A DNA stretch of 61,031 bases from Deltaproteobacteria bacterium. GTDB taxonomy: Bacteria; Desulfobacterota; BSN033; UBA1163. Made by a program: the position numbers and the translations under genes. The stretch is taken from the NCBI GenBank assembly GCA_016875195.1, contig VGRY01000018.1:1-61031 (forward strand), given 5' to 3'. Below the pieces are notes generated by a model. That model searched no databases, was not told the origin of the DNA, and saw only the letters and a list, made by a program, of their open reading frames with translations. Positions within the stretch are counted from its first letter, which is position 1. Every line of letters starts with the position of its first letter. Shown here piece by piece: positions 8,168 through 17,512 of this stretch.

Positions 8168-9346
8168 ATGGCAACGACGGTGATCATGCCCAAACTGGGC
8201 TTGACCATGACAGAAGGAACCATTGAAAAATGGTTAAAGCAGGAAGGGGATCGTGTCGAAAAGGGGGAGCCTCTTGTTGAAATTATTACGGAGAAAATCA
8301 ATTTTCAGTATGAATCCCCGGCCTCCGGTATTCTTCGGAAAATCCTCCATCATGAGGGAGAGACCGTCCCGGTGACAACTCCCATTGCCATCATCGCTGA
8401 AGAAGGAGAAACTATGGCGGAGATAGAAATGGCCAGGCCCGAAGTCCCTGTGGAGGTATCTTTGCCCGTTGCTGTGCAAACACAAAGCAAAGAACCTTCC
8501 GAAAGGATCCTCGCCTCTCCGATTGCCAGGAAGATGGCTCAAGAAAAAGGGATCGACCTTTCTTCCATCAAAGGATCTGGCCCGACGGGAAGGATCATTA
8601 AAATGGATGTCTTGAAGGTCGCCGAAAAAGGAGTGGCCCCTCCCCTGCGGAAGTCTTCCGAAAAATTGATCCCCCTCAAAGGGATCCGAAGAATCATTGC
8701 CAAGCGGATGACGGAAAGTTTTCAGAATGTCCCTCATTTCTACCTCTCCTTAGAAATTGACATGACTTCCTGTCTGGCACTTCATGACCAATTGAGAGAG
8801 GAGGTGGAAAAACGCACTAATCTGCGACTCACCCTGACAGATATCCTCGTGAAAGTGGCAGCCTCAGCCCTGAAAGACCAACCCATCATCAATTCGAGAA
8901 TCGAAGGGGATCAGATTCATTTAATAGAGGAGATCAACATCGGAGTGGCCATTGCTCTCGAGGACGGACTGATTGTTCCCGTCGTCCATGATGCCGATCA
9001 AAAATCATTAACGGAAATCGCCTCCACACTCAGAGGCCTCACCCAAAAAGCAAAAGAGGGGAAACTCTCTCTCCAAGAAGTGGGAGGGGGGACTTTTACC
9101 CTGTCCAACATGGGGATGCTTGGAATCGATAAATTTAACCCGATTATCAACCCTCCCGAATGTTCCATCCTCGGAGTTGGGAGAACGGTTGAGAAGCCCG
9201 TCTTCCATGGGGGCGAAATCAAGGTCAGGCCCATGGCCTGGTTCAATCTGTCTTCAGACCATCGAATCGTCGATGGGGCCACAGCCGCCCAATTCTTAAA
9301 TCGCATAAAGAAAACCGTCGAAAATCCCCCGCTTCTTCTTCTTTGA
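8168..9346 (+). CDS. Dihydrolipoamide acyltransferase (E2), island 1
   Basis: A 392-residue E2 core enzyme. It has one lipoyl domain at residues 1-77, with the lipoylated lysine predicted at K43 in ITEKIN. A peripheral-subunit-binding domain follows at about 116-152 (SPIARKMAQEKGIDL, GSGPTGRI). The catalytic acyltransferase domain covers 170-392 and keeps the active-site DHRIVDG. It transfers the acyl group from lipoate to CoA. A GGAGATCGACT leader gives a normal ribosome site. It lies between two different E1 alpha/beta pairs, so a shared E2 is possible. Confidence 0.9.
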   Translation: MATTVIMPKLGLTMTEGTIEKWLKQEGDRVEKGEPLVEIITEKINFQYESPASGILRKILHHEGETVPVTTPIAIIAEEGETMAEIEMARPEVPVEVSLPVAVQTQSKEPSERILASPIARKMAQEKGIDLSSIKGSGPTGRIIKMDVLKVAEKGVAPPLRKSSEKLIPLKGIRRIIAKRMTESFQNVPHFYLSLEIDMTSCLALHDQLREEVEKRTNLRLTLTDILVKVAASALKDQPIINSRIEGDQIHLIEEINIGVAIALEDGLIVPVVHDADQKSLTEIASTLRGLTQKAKEGKLSLQEVGGGTFTLSNMGMLGIDKFNPIINPPECSILGVGRTVEKPVFHGGEIKVRPMAWFNLSSDHRIVDGATAAQFLNRIKKTVENPPLLLL

Positions 9347-9381
9347 CAGCCGGCGGGGAAGCTGTTGTCGGATAGGGTCGC

Positions 9382-10362
9382 ATGAGTATTCCATTGGATG
9401 AAAATCTCTGTCTGAAGCTCTACGAGCGGATGTTGACCATCCGCATGTTTGAAGAAAAGGCGATTGAACTCTTCGAACACAACCTCATCCGGGGTAATGT
9501 CCATCCCTGTATCGGACAAGAAGCCGTTTCCGCGGGAGTGTGTGCGACTCTGCGACGGGACGACTATATGCTGAACACCCATCGGGGTCACGGCAATTGC
9601 ATTGCCAAAGGGGCCGATTTGAAGCGAATGATGGCCGAACTCCTCGGTAAAGAGACCGGCTATTGCAGAGGAAAGGGTGGCTCCATGCATATCGCCGATT
9701 TCGAGGGAGGAAATCTGGGAGCCAATGGGATTGTGGGCGGAGGCATCCCCATCGCCGTTGGGGCGGGAATCAGCGTCCAGAACAGGGGCACCGATCAAGT
9801 CGTTGTCTGTTTCTTCGGAGATGGCGCAACGAATCAAGGGACCTTCCATGAAAGCCTCAATTTAGCCGCACTCTGGAAGCTTCCGGTTGTTTTTATCTGT
9901 GAGAATAACCAATACGGCCTCTCCACGCCGGTCCGTGAGGCCGTATCCATCTTCCGTATTTCAGACCGGGCAATCGCTTACGGCATTCCCGGGGTGAGCC
10001 TCGATGGAAACGATGTGATCGAAGTTTATACAAAAACCGTGGAAGCCGTGGAAAGAGCAAGAGCAGGAGAGGGACCCGCACTTCTCGATTGCGTCACCTA
10101 TCGTTTCTTTGGCCATTTTACGGGTGATCCCGGCAGGGGGATCAATTATCGATCGAAGGAAGAGATGAATCAATGGCTGGACCGTTGCCCGGTTAAGCAG
10201 TTTAAAGAACAGCTCTTTCGAGAAAAAATCGTGACTGAGGAGACCGGGAAGGCGATCGAAGCGAAGGTAAGGGCCTCCATCGAAGAGGCTGTCCGATTTG
10301 CAAAGGAGAGTCCCTTTCCGTCACCTGAAGAAACTACACAGGACCTGTTTCTTTTGAAATAG
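9382..10362 (+). CDS. TPP-dependent dehydrogenase E1 alpha, copy 2
   Basis: A 326-residue E1 alpha, clearly a paralogue of the subunit at 4690. The TPP motif is intact: GDG at residues 146-148 and CENN ending at 176. HRGHGN and RGKGGSMH are conserved. The same operon thus encodes two E1 alpha/beta pairs but only one E2 and one E3. The two alpha chains differ around the substrate region after CENN (NQYGLSTPVREA here, NCYASTTRTSYA in copy 1). This is consistent with different oxo substrates feeding one core, or with a recent duplication that diverged. The ribosome site before ATG 9382 is weak. Confidence 0.88.
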   Translation: MSIPLDENLCLKLYERMLTIRMFEEKAIELFEHNLIRGNVHPCIGQEAVSAGVCATLRRDDYMLNTHRGHGNCIAKGADLKRMMAELLGKETGYCRGKGGSMHIADFEGGNLGANGIVGGGIPIAVGAGISVQNRGTDQVVVCFFGDGATNQGTFHESLNLAALWKLPVVFICENNQYGLSTPVREAVSIFRISDRAIAYGIPGVSLDGNDVIEVYTKTVEAVERARAGEGPALLDCVTYRFFGHFTGDPGRGINYRSKEEMNQWLDRCPVKQFKEQLFREKIVTEETGKAIEAKVRASIEEAVRFAKESPFPSPEETTQDLFLLK

Positions 10363-10409
10363 CTCTTATCCCTTCCACCTCAACGGGAGAGAGGCAGGGT
10401 ATCAGAAAG

Positions 10410-11390
10410 ATGCCGGAAATTACTTTTGTTGAATCTCTCAGGATGACCCTTAAGGAAGAGATGGAGAGAGATCCTTCTCTCATGCTCATCGGGGAGGATA
10501 TTGGCCGTTACGGGAGCATCTTCGGCGTAACCAAAGGCCTCCTCGAAGAATTCGGGCCTCACCGGATTAGGAGCACCCCGATCTCGGAATCTGCGATCAT
10601 TGGCTCTGCATTGGGGGCAGCAATGACCGGGACCCGCACAATCGCTGAAATCATGTATGTTGACTTCACCACATGCGCAATGGATCAGATCGTCAACCAG
10701 GTCGCCAAGATGCGATACATGTCGGGTGGCAAGGCGAAGATCCCTCTTGTGATTCGAACCCAGGGAGGCGGAGGCAGGGGGAATGCGGCCCAGCATTCCC
10801 AGAGCCTTGAAGCGCTTTTTCTCCATATCCCCGGCCTTAAGATCGTCATGCCATCAACACCCTACGACGCAAGAGGTCTTCTAAAGACGGCCATACGGGA
10901 TGATAACCCTGTCATGTTCATCGAGCATAAACTGCTATATGCGACTAAAGGGTCGGTCCCTGACGGAGAATATCTTATCCCCTTTGGCCAGTCCGATATA
11001 AAAAGAAAAGGTAAGGATGTCACAATCGCTGCGATTTCCTATATGGTCATGAAAGCCTTAAAGGCCGCGCAACGATTGGCAGGAGAAGGGATTGAAGCAG
11101 AGGTCATCGATCTCAGAAGTCTTGTTCCTTTAGACCTTGACTCCATTTTACAATCCGTTCGTAAAACCAATCGGGTTGTGATCGTGCATGAGGGGTGTCG
11201 AAGGAATGGGATAGGAGCCGAAATTTCCTCTCTCATCCAAGAGGAGGCCTTCGATTTTCTCGATGCTCCGGTAGAACGAGTGGGTTCCTTGAATGTCCCC
11301 ATTCCATATGCCGAGCCTCTCGAAAAGGCCGTCATCCCCGATGAGGAGGATATTGTGACCGCTGTGAAGAAAGTCTTATACCGAACTTAA
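10410..11390 (+). CDS. TPP-dependent dehydrogenase E1 beta, copy 2
   Basis: A 326-residue beta subunit that pairs with the E1 alpha at 9382. Conserved landmarks are LIGEDIGRYGSIFG, STPISESAIIGSALGAA and EVIDLRSLVPLD. The gap to the alpha gene is 47 bases. It has the same length as E1 beta copy 1 and aligns end to end by eye, but with many substitutions. Together with copy 1 it gives island 1 two complete E1 enzymes. The zinc alcohol dehydrogenase follows after about 50 bases on the same strand. Confidence 0.88.
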   Translation: MPEITFVESLRMTLKEEMERDPSLMLIGEDIGRYGSIFGVTKGLLEEFGPHRIRSTPISESAIIGSALGAAMTGTRTIAEIMYVDFTTCAMDQIVNQVAKMRYMSGGKAKIPLVIRTQGGGGRGNAAQHSQSLEALFLHIPGLKIVMPSTPYDARGLLKTAIRDDNPVMFIEHKLLYATKGSVPDGEYLIPFGQSDIKRKGKDVTIAAISYMVMKALKAAQRLAGEGIEAEVIDLRSLVPLDLDSILQSVRKTNRVVIVHEGCRRNGIGAEISSLIQEEAFDFLDAPVERVGSLNVPIPYAEPLEKAVIPDEEDIVTAVKKVLYRT

Positions 11391-11440
11391 AGATCCAAAA
11401 GAATATTCCATCAATCAAAGCTTTGATAAAGAGGAAAAAC

Positions 11441-12514
11441 TTGAAAGCCAAAGCGATGGTGCTGGTAGAGCCGGGGCATCTGGAGCTTCAAGAGTTCGAG
11501 GTTCGGCCCCCCTCCCCGGAAGAGGTGCTGATCAGAACACGGGTCACTTCAGTGTGTTCAACGGACATCAAGGTTTTTCATGGTCAAGTAGGGTCCGCAC
11601 GCTATCCGGTCATCATGGGACATGAGTTTACCGGCGAAGTGGTGGAGATCGGGTCTGAAGCATCAAGAAAATACCCAGTGGCGGTTGGAGACCGTGTAAC
11701 CCCCGAGCCCTATATCCCGTGCGGCCACTGTCCCTGGTGTCGAACAGACCATCACTATCACAACTGCCCCACTGTGGGACTTTACGGAATATCCCTAACC
11801 TGTGACCAGCCCCCCCACCTCCTTGGAGGTTACTCGGAATATGTGTATTTGAAAGCTGGAACACTGTTGCATAAACTGGCGCCCGCTACATCCGATCTGG
11901 CTGGAAGCATTTCCTCTGTCGTAGGAAACGGGGTACGCTGGGTTAAGACCTTGGGGCAGATGAGCTTCGGCCAGAGCCTCGTGATCAGCGGGGCTGGCTC
12001 CCAGGGTTTGTGCGCTCTTGCAGCGGCCCGGGAGGCTGGTGTATCTCCCATCGTCATGTTAGGCTTGTCTTCCGACCAGGCACGTTTTGCCCTTGCCAGG
12101 GAGATCGGGGTGGATTATATCATTGAGGTGGACCGTCAGGACCCCCTTCAGATCGTACCAGACCTCATCGGTGGTCCGCCCGATGTGGTGATTGAAACCT
12201 CCAGCGTGCCTTCAGCCATTCAGACCGCCATCAAACTGGTGCGGCGCTCCGGACGGGTTGTATCCATTGGCTTGTCCGGCGGCAAACAGACCCCGATTAC
12301 TTTCGACGATCTCGTCTGGAGGGACATTACAATAGTGTGCGGCAAAGGCCAGGCTGGAAACGTAGCGGATGCCATGCGTCTAATCAATTCCGGGCAGTAC
12401 CCCTTTGATAAGATCAACAATTTTCATTATCCGATATCGGAATTGGGACGCGCCTTGGCTGAAACCGAGCATCCGCCAACCAATTTTATCAAGGGAGCGG
12501 TGGTGTTTAATTAG
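11441..12514 (+). CDS. Zinc-dependent alcohol dehydrogenase (MDR family), island 1
   Basis: A 357-residue medium-chain dehydrogenase. Catalytic zinc ligands C39, H61 and E62 (VIMGHE) are in place, as are the structural-zinc cysteines C94, C97, C100 and C109. The Rossmann half contains SGAGSQGLCAL. The start is taken as TTG 11441 because it has GAGG upstream and aligns with the ATG of the paralogue at 37305; a TTG at 11423 is less likely. MDR enzymes of this group oxidise polyols or secondary alcohols such as sorbitol, threonine or butanediol with NAD(P)+. Here it probably makes the ketone or hydroxyketone used by the E1-E2-E3 complex, which is inference. Confidence 0.87.
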   Translation: MKAKAMVLVEPGHLELQEFEVRPPSPEEVLIRTRVTSVCSTDIKVFHGQVGSARYPVIMGHEFTGEVVEIGSEASRKYPVAVGDRVTPEPYIPCGHCPWCRTDHHYHNCPTVGLYGISLTCDQPPHLLGGYSEYVYLKAGTLLHKLAPATSDLAGSISSVVGNGVRWVKTLGQMSFGQSLVISGAGSQGLCALAAAREAGVSPIVMLGLSSDQARFALAREIGVDYIIEVDRQDPLQIVPDLIGGPPDVVIETSSVPSAIQTAIKLVRRSGRVVSIGLSGGKQTPITFDDLVWRDITIVCGKGQAGNVADAMRLINSGQYPFDKINNFHYPISELGRALAETEHPPTNFIKGAVVFN

Positions 12515-12622
12515 CAAGGAAGGAGGTGATTCAGGGTCGATTAAGGAGGAACAATACGGCTAATGGTAACGAAATTGATTTTAATGACTCTAAAGGTGAA
12601 CACTAAAAGGAGGGCTTAAATA

Positions 12623-13666
12623 ATGAAAAGAAAAAGTGTTGCTCTTATCGTATTGGCTATTCTGTTGGGAATGTTTATCATGGCTGGGCAGAGCCATGCT
12701 CAACAGGTCAAGTGGAAAGGACAAAGTTGCTTCCCGCTGAACAATCCGCTTGGCAAATTGACCATCGCTCTTTGGAAAGAATATGTGGAAAAAATGAGCG
12801 GCGGCAGGCTTGCCATTCAACTCCATGACGCAGGAGAGGTCGTCCCCCCCACAAAAATTTACGATGCGGTGAAGGACGGCCTTCTTGACTTCGGTCTTAA
12901 TACGCCAGCCTGGCAGAAAGGAAAATATCCGGCAGGAGACCTTTACTACACCCTGCCCGGAGGCGTGCTTGAATTTAATGATTTAATTATCTGGCTATAC
13001 GGCGGTGGAGGAAAGGAACTTGCTCAGGAAATGTATAAGGATGAACTCATCGTTCTCCCTCTGGGCCTGACGCCTCCCGAAGAGGTCTGGTCTAAAAAGC
13101 CCATCAAAACCCTGGCGGATATAAAGGGGATGAAGTTGAGAGCCGCAGGGCTGAGCATGGAACTCTGGGAGAAGCTAGGCGCCTCCGTGGTTTTGCTTCC
13201 CGGGGGCGAAGTGATCCCCGCCCTTCAACGCGGATTGATCGATGGAGCGGAATTCCTGGAGGCATCGGCCGATTATACACTCGGTCTCCATGAGGTTTGC
13301 AAATATCGCTTTGGTCCGCCCGTCCATATGTCCAACAATATCTTCCAGTTGATGATTAAGACGAAGTCCTGGAAAGAATTGCCTGCTGATCTGAAGGTCA
13401 TTGTCGAAAGCGCCGCAATGGCTGCGACATTTGATGGATATACGAAGTGGTGGATACAAACCATTGAATTTGACAAAAAGATTCGAGACTATGGAATTGT
13501 AACCACCAAGCTTTCGCCAAAAGATCAGGCCAGAACCAGAGAGCTCACGATGCAAATATTAGATGAAAAATCAAAACAGGATCCCTTCTTCGCCAAGGTC
13601 TGGAAGTCGCAGAGGGAATTTATTCAAAGATACAAACCCTACTACGATTTGACCAAATTCGATTAA
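12623..13666 (+). CDS. dctP: TRAP transporter solute-binding protein (DctP family), island 1
   Basis: A 347-residue periplasmic binding protein. It has a Sec signal peptide of about 26 residues ending SHA and a strong AAAAGGAGGG ribosome site. R173 in MKLRAAG occupies the place of the conserved carboxylate-binding arginine of the family. RGLIDGAEF and the surrounding pattern recall the TakP-like branch that binds 2-oxoacids, unlike the two classical DctP proteins of island 2. It delivers its ligand to the DctQ/DctM permease encoded next. A 6-bp hairpin (13697-13718) lies between this gene and dctQ and could favour higher binding-protein expression. Confidence 0.87.
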   Translation: MKRKSVALIVLAILLGMFIMAGQSHAQQVKWKGQSCFPLNNPLGKLTIALWKEYVEKMSGGRLAIQLHDAGEVVPPTKIYDAVKDGLLDFGLNTPAWQKGKYPAGDLYYTLPGGVLEFNDLIIWLYGGGGKELAQEMYKDELIVLPLGLTPPEEVWSKKPIKTLADIKGMKLRAAGLSMELWEKLGASVVLLPGGEVIPALQRGLIDGAEFLEASADYTLGLHEVCKYRFGPPVHMSNNIFQLMIKTKSWKELPADLKVIVESAAMAATFDGYTKWWIQTIEFDKKIRDYGIVTTKLSPKDQARTRELTMQILDEKSKQDPFFAKVWKSQREFIQRYKPYYDLTKFD

Positions 13667-13771
13667 ACACAAACCCCCATCGATCTTCTTCTCTCTCCCC
13701 CTGTCCGATGGTAGGGGGACAGAGAAGGGGTGATGGGAAAAACCTTTGAGAAAGGGCCCAAAGGAGCATCC

Positions 13772-14275
13772 ATGAAAATCATTGAATATATTGACAAAAT
13801 CAGCGGATGGACAGGAATCATTGCATCCTGGATCATCATCCCTCTCACTTTTTTTGTCGTCTATGAAGTGGTGATGCGTCACTTTTTCAATGCCCCGACG
13901 GGATGGGGTTATGATACGCTATGGATGCTTTATAGCGTCCAGTTCATGATCGGAGGAGCCTATACCCTTCTCAAGAAGGGTCATGTCAGGATAGATATTG
14001 TTTATAATACTCTGTCATCACGAGGGAAGCTCATTTTCGACTCCATTGTTTATGCCATCGTGTTTTTTCTCATCATGATGCTGTTTGCCTGGGCCGGTGT
14101 GAGATTTGCGGCTGAGGCATGGGCCACGAAAGAAAAACTCTCCACAACGAACTGGTTTTTCCCTTCCGGTCCCATTAAGACAATCATTCCCATTGCATTT
14201 TTTCTTCTGAGTCTCCAATCTCTGGCTGAAATCGTTCGAAATATATTAGCTCTCAAAAAGGGGAAGCCATTATGA
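13772..14275 (+). CDS. dctQ: TRAP transporter small permease (DctQ), island 1
   Basis: A 167-residue membrane protein with four predicted helices, at about residues 13-35, 45-65, 86-110 and 130-152. The start is ATG 13772, preceded by AAAGGAG; the frame is open from 13730, but that upstream ATG has no better site. The last four bases overlap the dctM start (ATGA at 14272-14275), so the two permease subunits are translationally coupled. DctQ pairs with DctM in Na+-driven uptake of organic acids. Confidence 0.85.
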   Translation: MKIIEYIDKISGWTGIIASWIIIPLTFFVVYEVVMRHFFNAPTGWGYDTLWMLYSVQFMIGGAYTLLKKGHVRIDIVYNTLSSRGKLIFDSIVYAIVFFLIMMLFAWAGVRFAAEAWATKEKLSTTNWFFPSGPIKTIIPIAFFLLSLQSLAEIVRNILALKKGKPL

Positions 14276-15603
14276 ATCTTGATCAGATTGCTGCGGTGGT
14301 CATGTTTTTGCTGCTCCTGACTATGGTGATTGGGGGAGTGCATCTGGCCTTTTCTTTGATGTTCGTTGGCGTTCTTTTTGGCATTCTATTTCAGGGCCTT
14401 GCTATTTTTCCCATGTCCATGTTGCAGGTGTTCGACGTGATGGAGAGTGAGATTCTGATTGCGGTTCCTCTCTTCGTTTTTATGGGGACAATTCTCGAAA
14501 AAAGCGGGGTGGCGGAAAAGGTATTTCAAGGGCTTTATGAACTCTTCGGCCCGGTGAGGGGAGGGCTTGCCATTGCCACCATTGTCACCTGTACGATTTT
14601 TGCCGCTTGCACGGGCGTCATCGCCGCTACGGTGACCACCATGACTTTATTGGCCATTCCCTCTATGCTCAAAAGAAAATATGACAAAGGGTTGGCCACA
14701 GGAGTCATCTGCGCCGGAGGAAGCCTAGGGATCCTCATTCCTCCGAGTGTGATGCTGGTCATGTACGGACCTCTGGCGAATCTGTCGGTGGCGAAACTTT
14801 TTGCGGCCGCACTTTTCCCTGGGCTCCTTCTGTCTTTCCTGTTTTTATCCTATATCCTGATGCGGACATGGCTTCGACCGCAGACCGCACCGGCCATTCC
14901 CGCAGAGGAAAGACCTCCCATTGGTTTAAAGCTAATTAGAAATACGGCGTTTCAAATGCTTCCCTCCTTTTTCCTCATTGTCGGTGTCTTGGGGTCTATT
15001 ATTGCTGGGATTGCCACTCCAACAGAGGCATCGGGGATAGGAGCTTTTTTTGCCCTGATCCTCGCCGCTTTCTATCGTAAATTGACCCTGAAGTATGTCA
15101 AAGAAGCCGCCCATACCACCCTGATCGTTACGGCCATGGTCTTTTTCATCATTGTAGGCGCTGGAATTTTTAATGTCGTATTTCTCTACTTAGGAGGAGG
15201 GGCGTTGGTTAAGAGCGCCTTAATGAGCCTCCCTTTGGGCAAATGGTTCATCCTGGCCACCATGATGTTCATCCTCTTCATCGGAGGTTTTTTTATATCC
15301 TGGCAAGGGCTCCTCTATATGCTCGTCCCCATCTTCCTGCCTGTCGTCTCCGCATTGGGATTTGATCAATTGTGGTTTGCATTGCTTGTCTGTGTGAACC
15401 TTCAGATGTCCTTCCTGACACCTCCTTTTGCCTATGCGATCTTCTTTGTGAAGGGAGCTTCCCCTCCTGAGATTACCACGTGGGATATTTACCGGGGGGT
15501 TGTTCCCTTCGTGATTCTACAAGCGATTGGTCTTATCATATGTATTGCCTATCCCGAAATCATTTTATGGCTTCCCCGGGTTACGCTTGGAGGAGGAAGG
15601 TGA
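14272..15603 (+). CDS. dctM: TRAP transporter large permease (DctM), island 1
   Basis: A 443-residue polytopic protein with about 11-12 helices. Typical DctM signatures are PLFVFMGTILEKSG near residues 64-77 and GGSLGILIPPSVMLVMYG near 149-166. It forms the cation-coupled transport channel with DctQ and takes substrate from the binding protein encoded at 12623. Start overlap with dctQ supports co-expression. It is followed by an SDR gene after about 38 bases, so transport and oxidation genes are in one run. Confidence 0.9.
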   Translation: MNLDQIAAVVMFLLLLTMVIGGVHLAFSLMFVGVLFGILFQGLAIFPMSMLQVFDVMESEILIAVPLFVFMGTILEKSGVAEKVFQGLYELFGPVRGGLAIATIVTCTIFAACTGVIAATVTTMTLLAIPSMLKRKYDKGLATGVICAGGSLGILIPPSVMLVMYGPLANLSVAKLFAAALFPGLLLSFLFLSYILMRTWLRPQTAPAIPAEERPPIGLKLIRNTAFQMLPSFFLIVGVLGSIIAGIATPTEASGIGAFFALILAAFYRKLTLKYVKEAAHTTLIVTAMVFFIIVGAGIFNVVFLYLGGGALVKSALMSLPLGKWFILATMMFILFIGGFFISWQGLLYMLVPIFLPVVSALGFDQLWFALLVCVNLQMSFLTPPFAYAIFFVKGASPPEITTWDIYRGVVPFVILQAIGLIICIAYPEIILWLPRVTLGGGR

Positions 15604-15641
15604 GGATGACTTTGCAAGTTTATGAATGAAAGGAAATGAAC

Positions 15642-16442
15642 ATGGGTGAGCGTTTAAAAAATAAAGTGGCCATCGTTACAGGAGCCGGATCGATTGGGCC
15701 GGGATGGGGAAACGGCAAGGCAACGGCAGTCTTGTTCGCACGTGAGGGAGCAAAGATTTTTGCCATAGATATTAACCCAGTCGCAGCCGAGGAGACAAAA
15801 TCGATTATTGATCAGGAAGGAGGGGTCTGCACGATTGCAAAGGTGGATGTTTCGAATCCGGAGGATGTTAAATCTATGGTCGATCAATGCCTGAAGACCT
15901 ATGGCCGGATCGATATTTTGCATAATAACGTCGGCATCGTCGTATTGGGCGGACCGGTGGACACAAGCGAAGAAACTTGGGACCGCGTCATGAGCGTTAA
16001 CCTCAAGAGCATGTTCTTAACGTGCAAATACGCACTTCCCCACATGGAGAGACAGGGGGGAGGGGTGATTATCAATATTTCGTCGGTGGCCGCCATTCGT
16101 TATACAGGCATCCCCTACATTACCTACTATGCGAGCAAGGCAGGAATTCTCGGATTGACGCAGGGTATTGCTATGCAATATGCCGCTAAGAACATTCGTG
16201 CCAACTGCATTTTGCCAGGACTGATGGATACACCGCTGATTCGAGAACCGCTGAAAGATTTTTATGCCGCCGGGGATGTGGAAAAAATGATTGAAATCCG
16301 TAATAAACAATGCCCAACGGGCAAGATGGGAGATGCCTGGGACGTTGCTTATGCGGCTTTATTCCTTGCTTCGGATGAGGCCAAATATATCACCGGGACA
16401 CAGCTCATTGTCGATGGAGGCCTCACAAGTAAATTAATCTGA
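15642..16442 (+). CDS. Short-chain dehydrogenase/reductase (SDR), island 1
   Basis: A 266-residue classical-type SDR. The active-site NISS and YYASKAG (Ser-Tyr-Lys) are present, and the end VDGGL is typical. The nucleotide loop is enlarged: TGAGSIGPGWGNGKA in place of TGxxxGIG. The SDR at 38971 has a still longer loop at the same place, so these two are probably orthologous members of both islands. ATG 15642 is preferred over ATG 15636 because the AAAGGA site is well spaced only for the former. It probably oxidises a hydroxy intermediate with NAD(P)+. It converges with the reductoisomerase gene, with 11 bases between stops. Confidence 0.85.
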   Translation: MGERLKNKVAIVTGAGSIGPGWGNGKATAVLFAREGAKIFAIDINPVAAEETKSIIDQEGGVCTIAKVDVSNPEDVKSMVDQCLKTYGRIDILHNNVGIVVLGGPVDTSEETWDRVMSVNLKSMFLTCKYALPHMERQGGGVIINISSVAAIRYTGIPYITYYASKAGILGLTQGIAMQYAAKNIRANCILPGLMDTPLIREPLKDFYAAGDVEKMIEIRNKQCPTGKMGDAWDVAYAALFLASDEAKYITGTQLIVDGGLTSKLI

Positions 16443-16453
16443 AGTTTAGATGG

Positions 16454-17512
16454 CTAGGCTTTCTTCTTCCAGTTTTCCGGGCGAAGTTCCCGAACCTTCG
16501 CTCCTGCCCGCCACATTTCAGAATTTCCCATTTCGGCCAATTCTGCATTCAGTTTTTCCCGATAGTCGGGTTGACTGTTCTTTTCCAGCACGATTTTTGC
16601 TTCGGCCCCATTGGCAACACGTTCATAAAGGTCCGAAAACAGCGGAGCAACGGCTTCCCGGAATTTACCCTTCCAGTCCAAAGCGCCCCGTTGAGCGGTT
16701 GTGCTGCAGTTCGCATATAACCAATCCATCCCTTTTTCGGCGGCGAGTCTAATTAAACTCTGGGTAAATTCTTCGACCGTCTCATTAAAAGCTTCACTGG
16801 GGCTATGGTCATGTTTTCTAAGCTCACGATACTGCGCTTCCATGATCCCGGCAATCGCCCCCATGAGAACGCCTCTCTCTCCCACCAAATCGCTATAGAC
16901 TTCTTTTTCAAAGGTAGTGAGGAACAGATATCCTGATCCAATGGCAATACCCAATGCAAGCACCCTCTCTTCTGCCTTCCCTGTATAATCCTGGAAGATT
17001 GCATAGCTGCTATTAATCCCACTCCCATCAAGGAAATTGCGCCTCAAAGAAAGTCCGGACCCCTTAGGGGCTACCATGATGACATCAACATTTCCTGGAG
17101 GAATAACACTCGTCAACTCTTTGTAAGTAATAGAAAAACCATGAGAGAAAAAGAGGGCCTTGCCTTCAGTAAGATGAGGTTTGACGGTTGGCCAGAATGC
17201 TTTTTGACCTGCATCGGATAGCAGATATTGAATGATCGTTCCTTTCGATGCAGCTTCATCCAAGGGAAATAATGTCACTCCTGGGACCCAACCATCTTTC
17301 ATGGCTTTATCCCAGGAAGAAGTATTTTGACGTTGACCGATGATCACACGAAAACCATTGTCCCGCATGTTGAGACTCTGCCCGGGGCCTTGCACTCCGT
17401 ATCCTAATACTGCAATAGTCTCCTCTCTAAGAACTTCCTTCGCCTTAGAAAGTGGAAATTCTTCACGGGTAACGACCTTTTCTTCCACTCCACCGAAGTT
17501 AATCATGGTCAT
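16454..17512 (-). CDS. ilvC: Ketol-acid reductoisomerase (KARI), fungal/Bacteroidetes-like
   Basis: A 352-residue acetohydroxyacid isomeroreductase. The N-terminal Rossmann domain has GYGVQGPGQ at residues 37-45. The knotted helical domain keeps metal- and substrate-site motifs SGYLF, GERGVLMGAI, SPSEAFNETVEE and CSTTAQRGALDW. From memory, the PGQ loop, the long C-terminus (NSQPDYREKL, LRPENW) and other stretches match the fungal Ilv5 and Bacteroidetes clade more than the usual bacterial enzyme. A good AAGGAGG site precedes ATG 17512. No ilvB, ilvN, ilvD or leu genes are nearby. It could serve valine/isoleucine synthesis from an isolated locus, or act on a hydroxy-oxo acid of island 1. Confidence 0.88.
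   Translation of the reverse strand: MTMINFGGVEEKVVTREEFPLSKAKEVLREETIAVLGYGVQGPGQSLNMRDNGFRVIIGQRQNTSSWDKAMKDGWVPGVTLFPLDEAASKGTIIQYLLSDAGQKAFWPTVKPHLTEGKALFFSHGFSITYKELTSVIPPGNVDVIMVAPKGSGLSLRRNFLDGSGINSSYAIFQDYTGKAEERVLALGIAIGSGYLFLTTFEKEVYSDLVGERGVLMGAIAGIMEAQYRELRKHDHSPSEAFNETVEEFTQSLIRLAAEKGMDWLYANCSTTAQRGALDWKGKFREAVAPLFSDLYERVANGAEAKIVLEKNSQPDYREKLNAELAEMGNSEMWRAGAKVRELRPENWKKKA

Noticed and set aside
8998-9849. 283-codon minus-strand open frame
   Set aside because: Antisense to the E2 and E1 alpha genes, which have clear family motifs; no ribosome site or recognisable domain. The opposite frame stays open because of codon bias.
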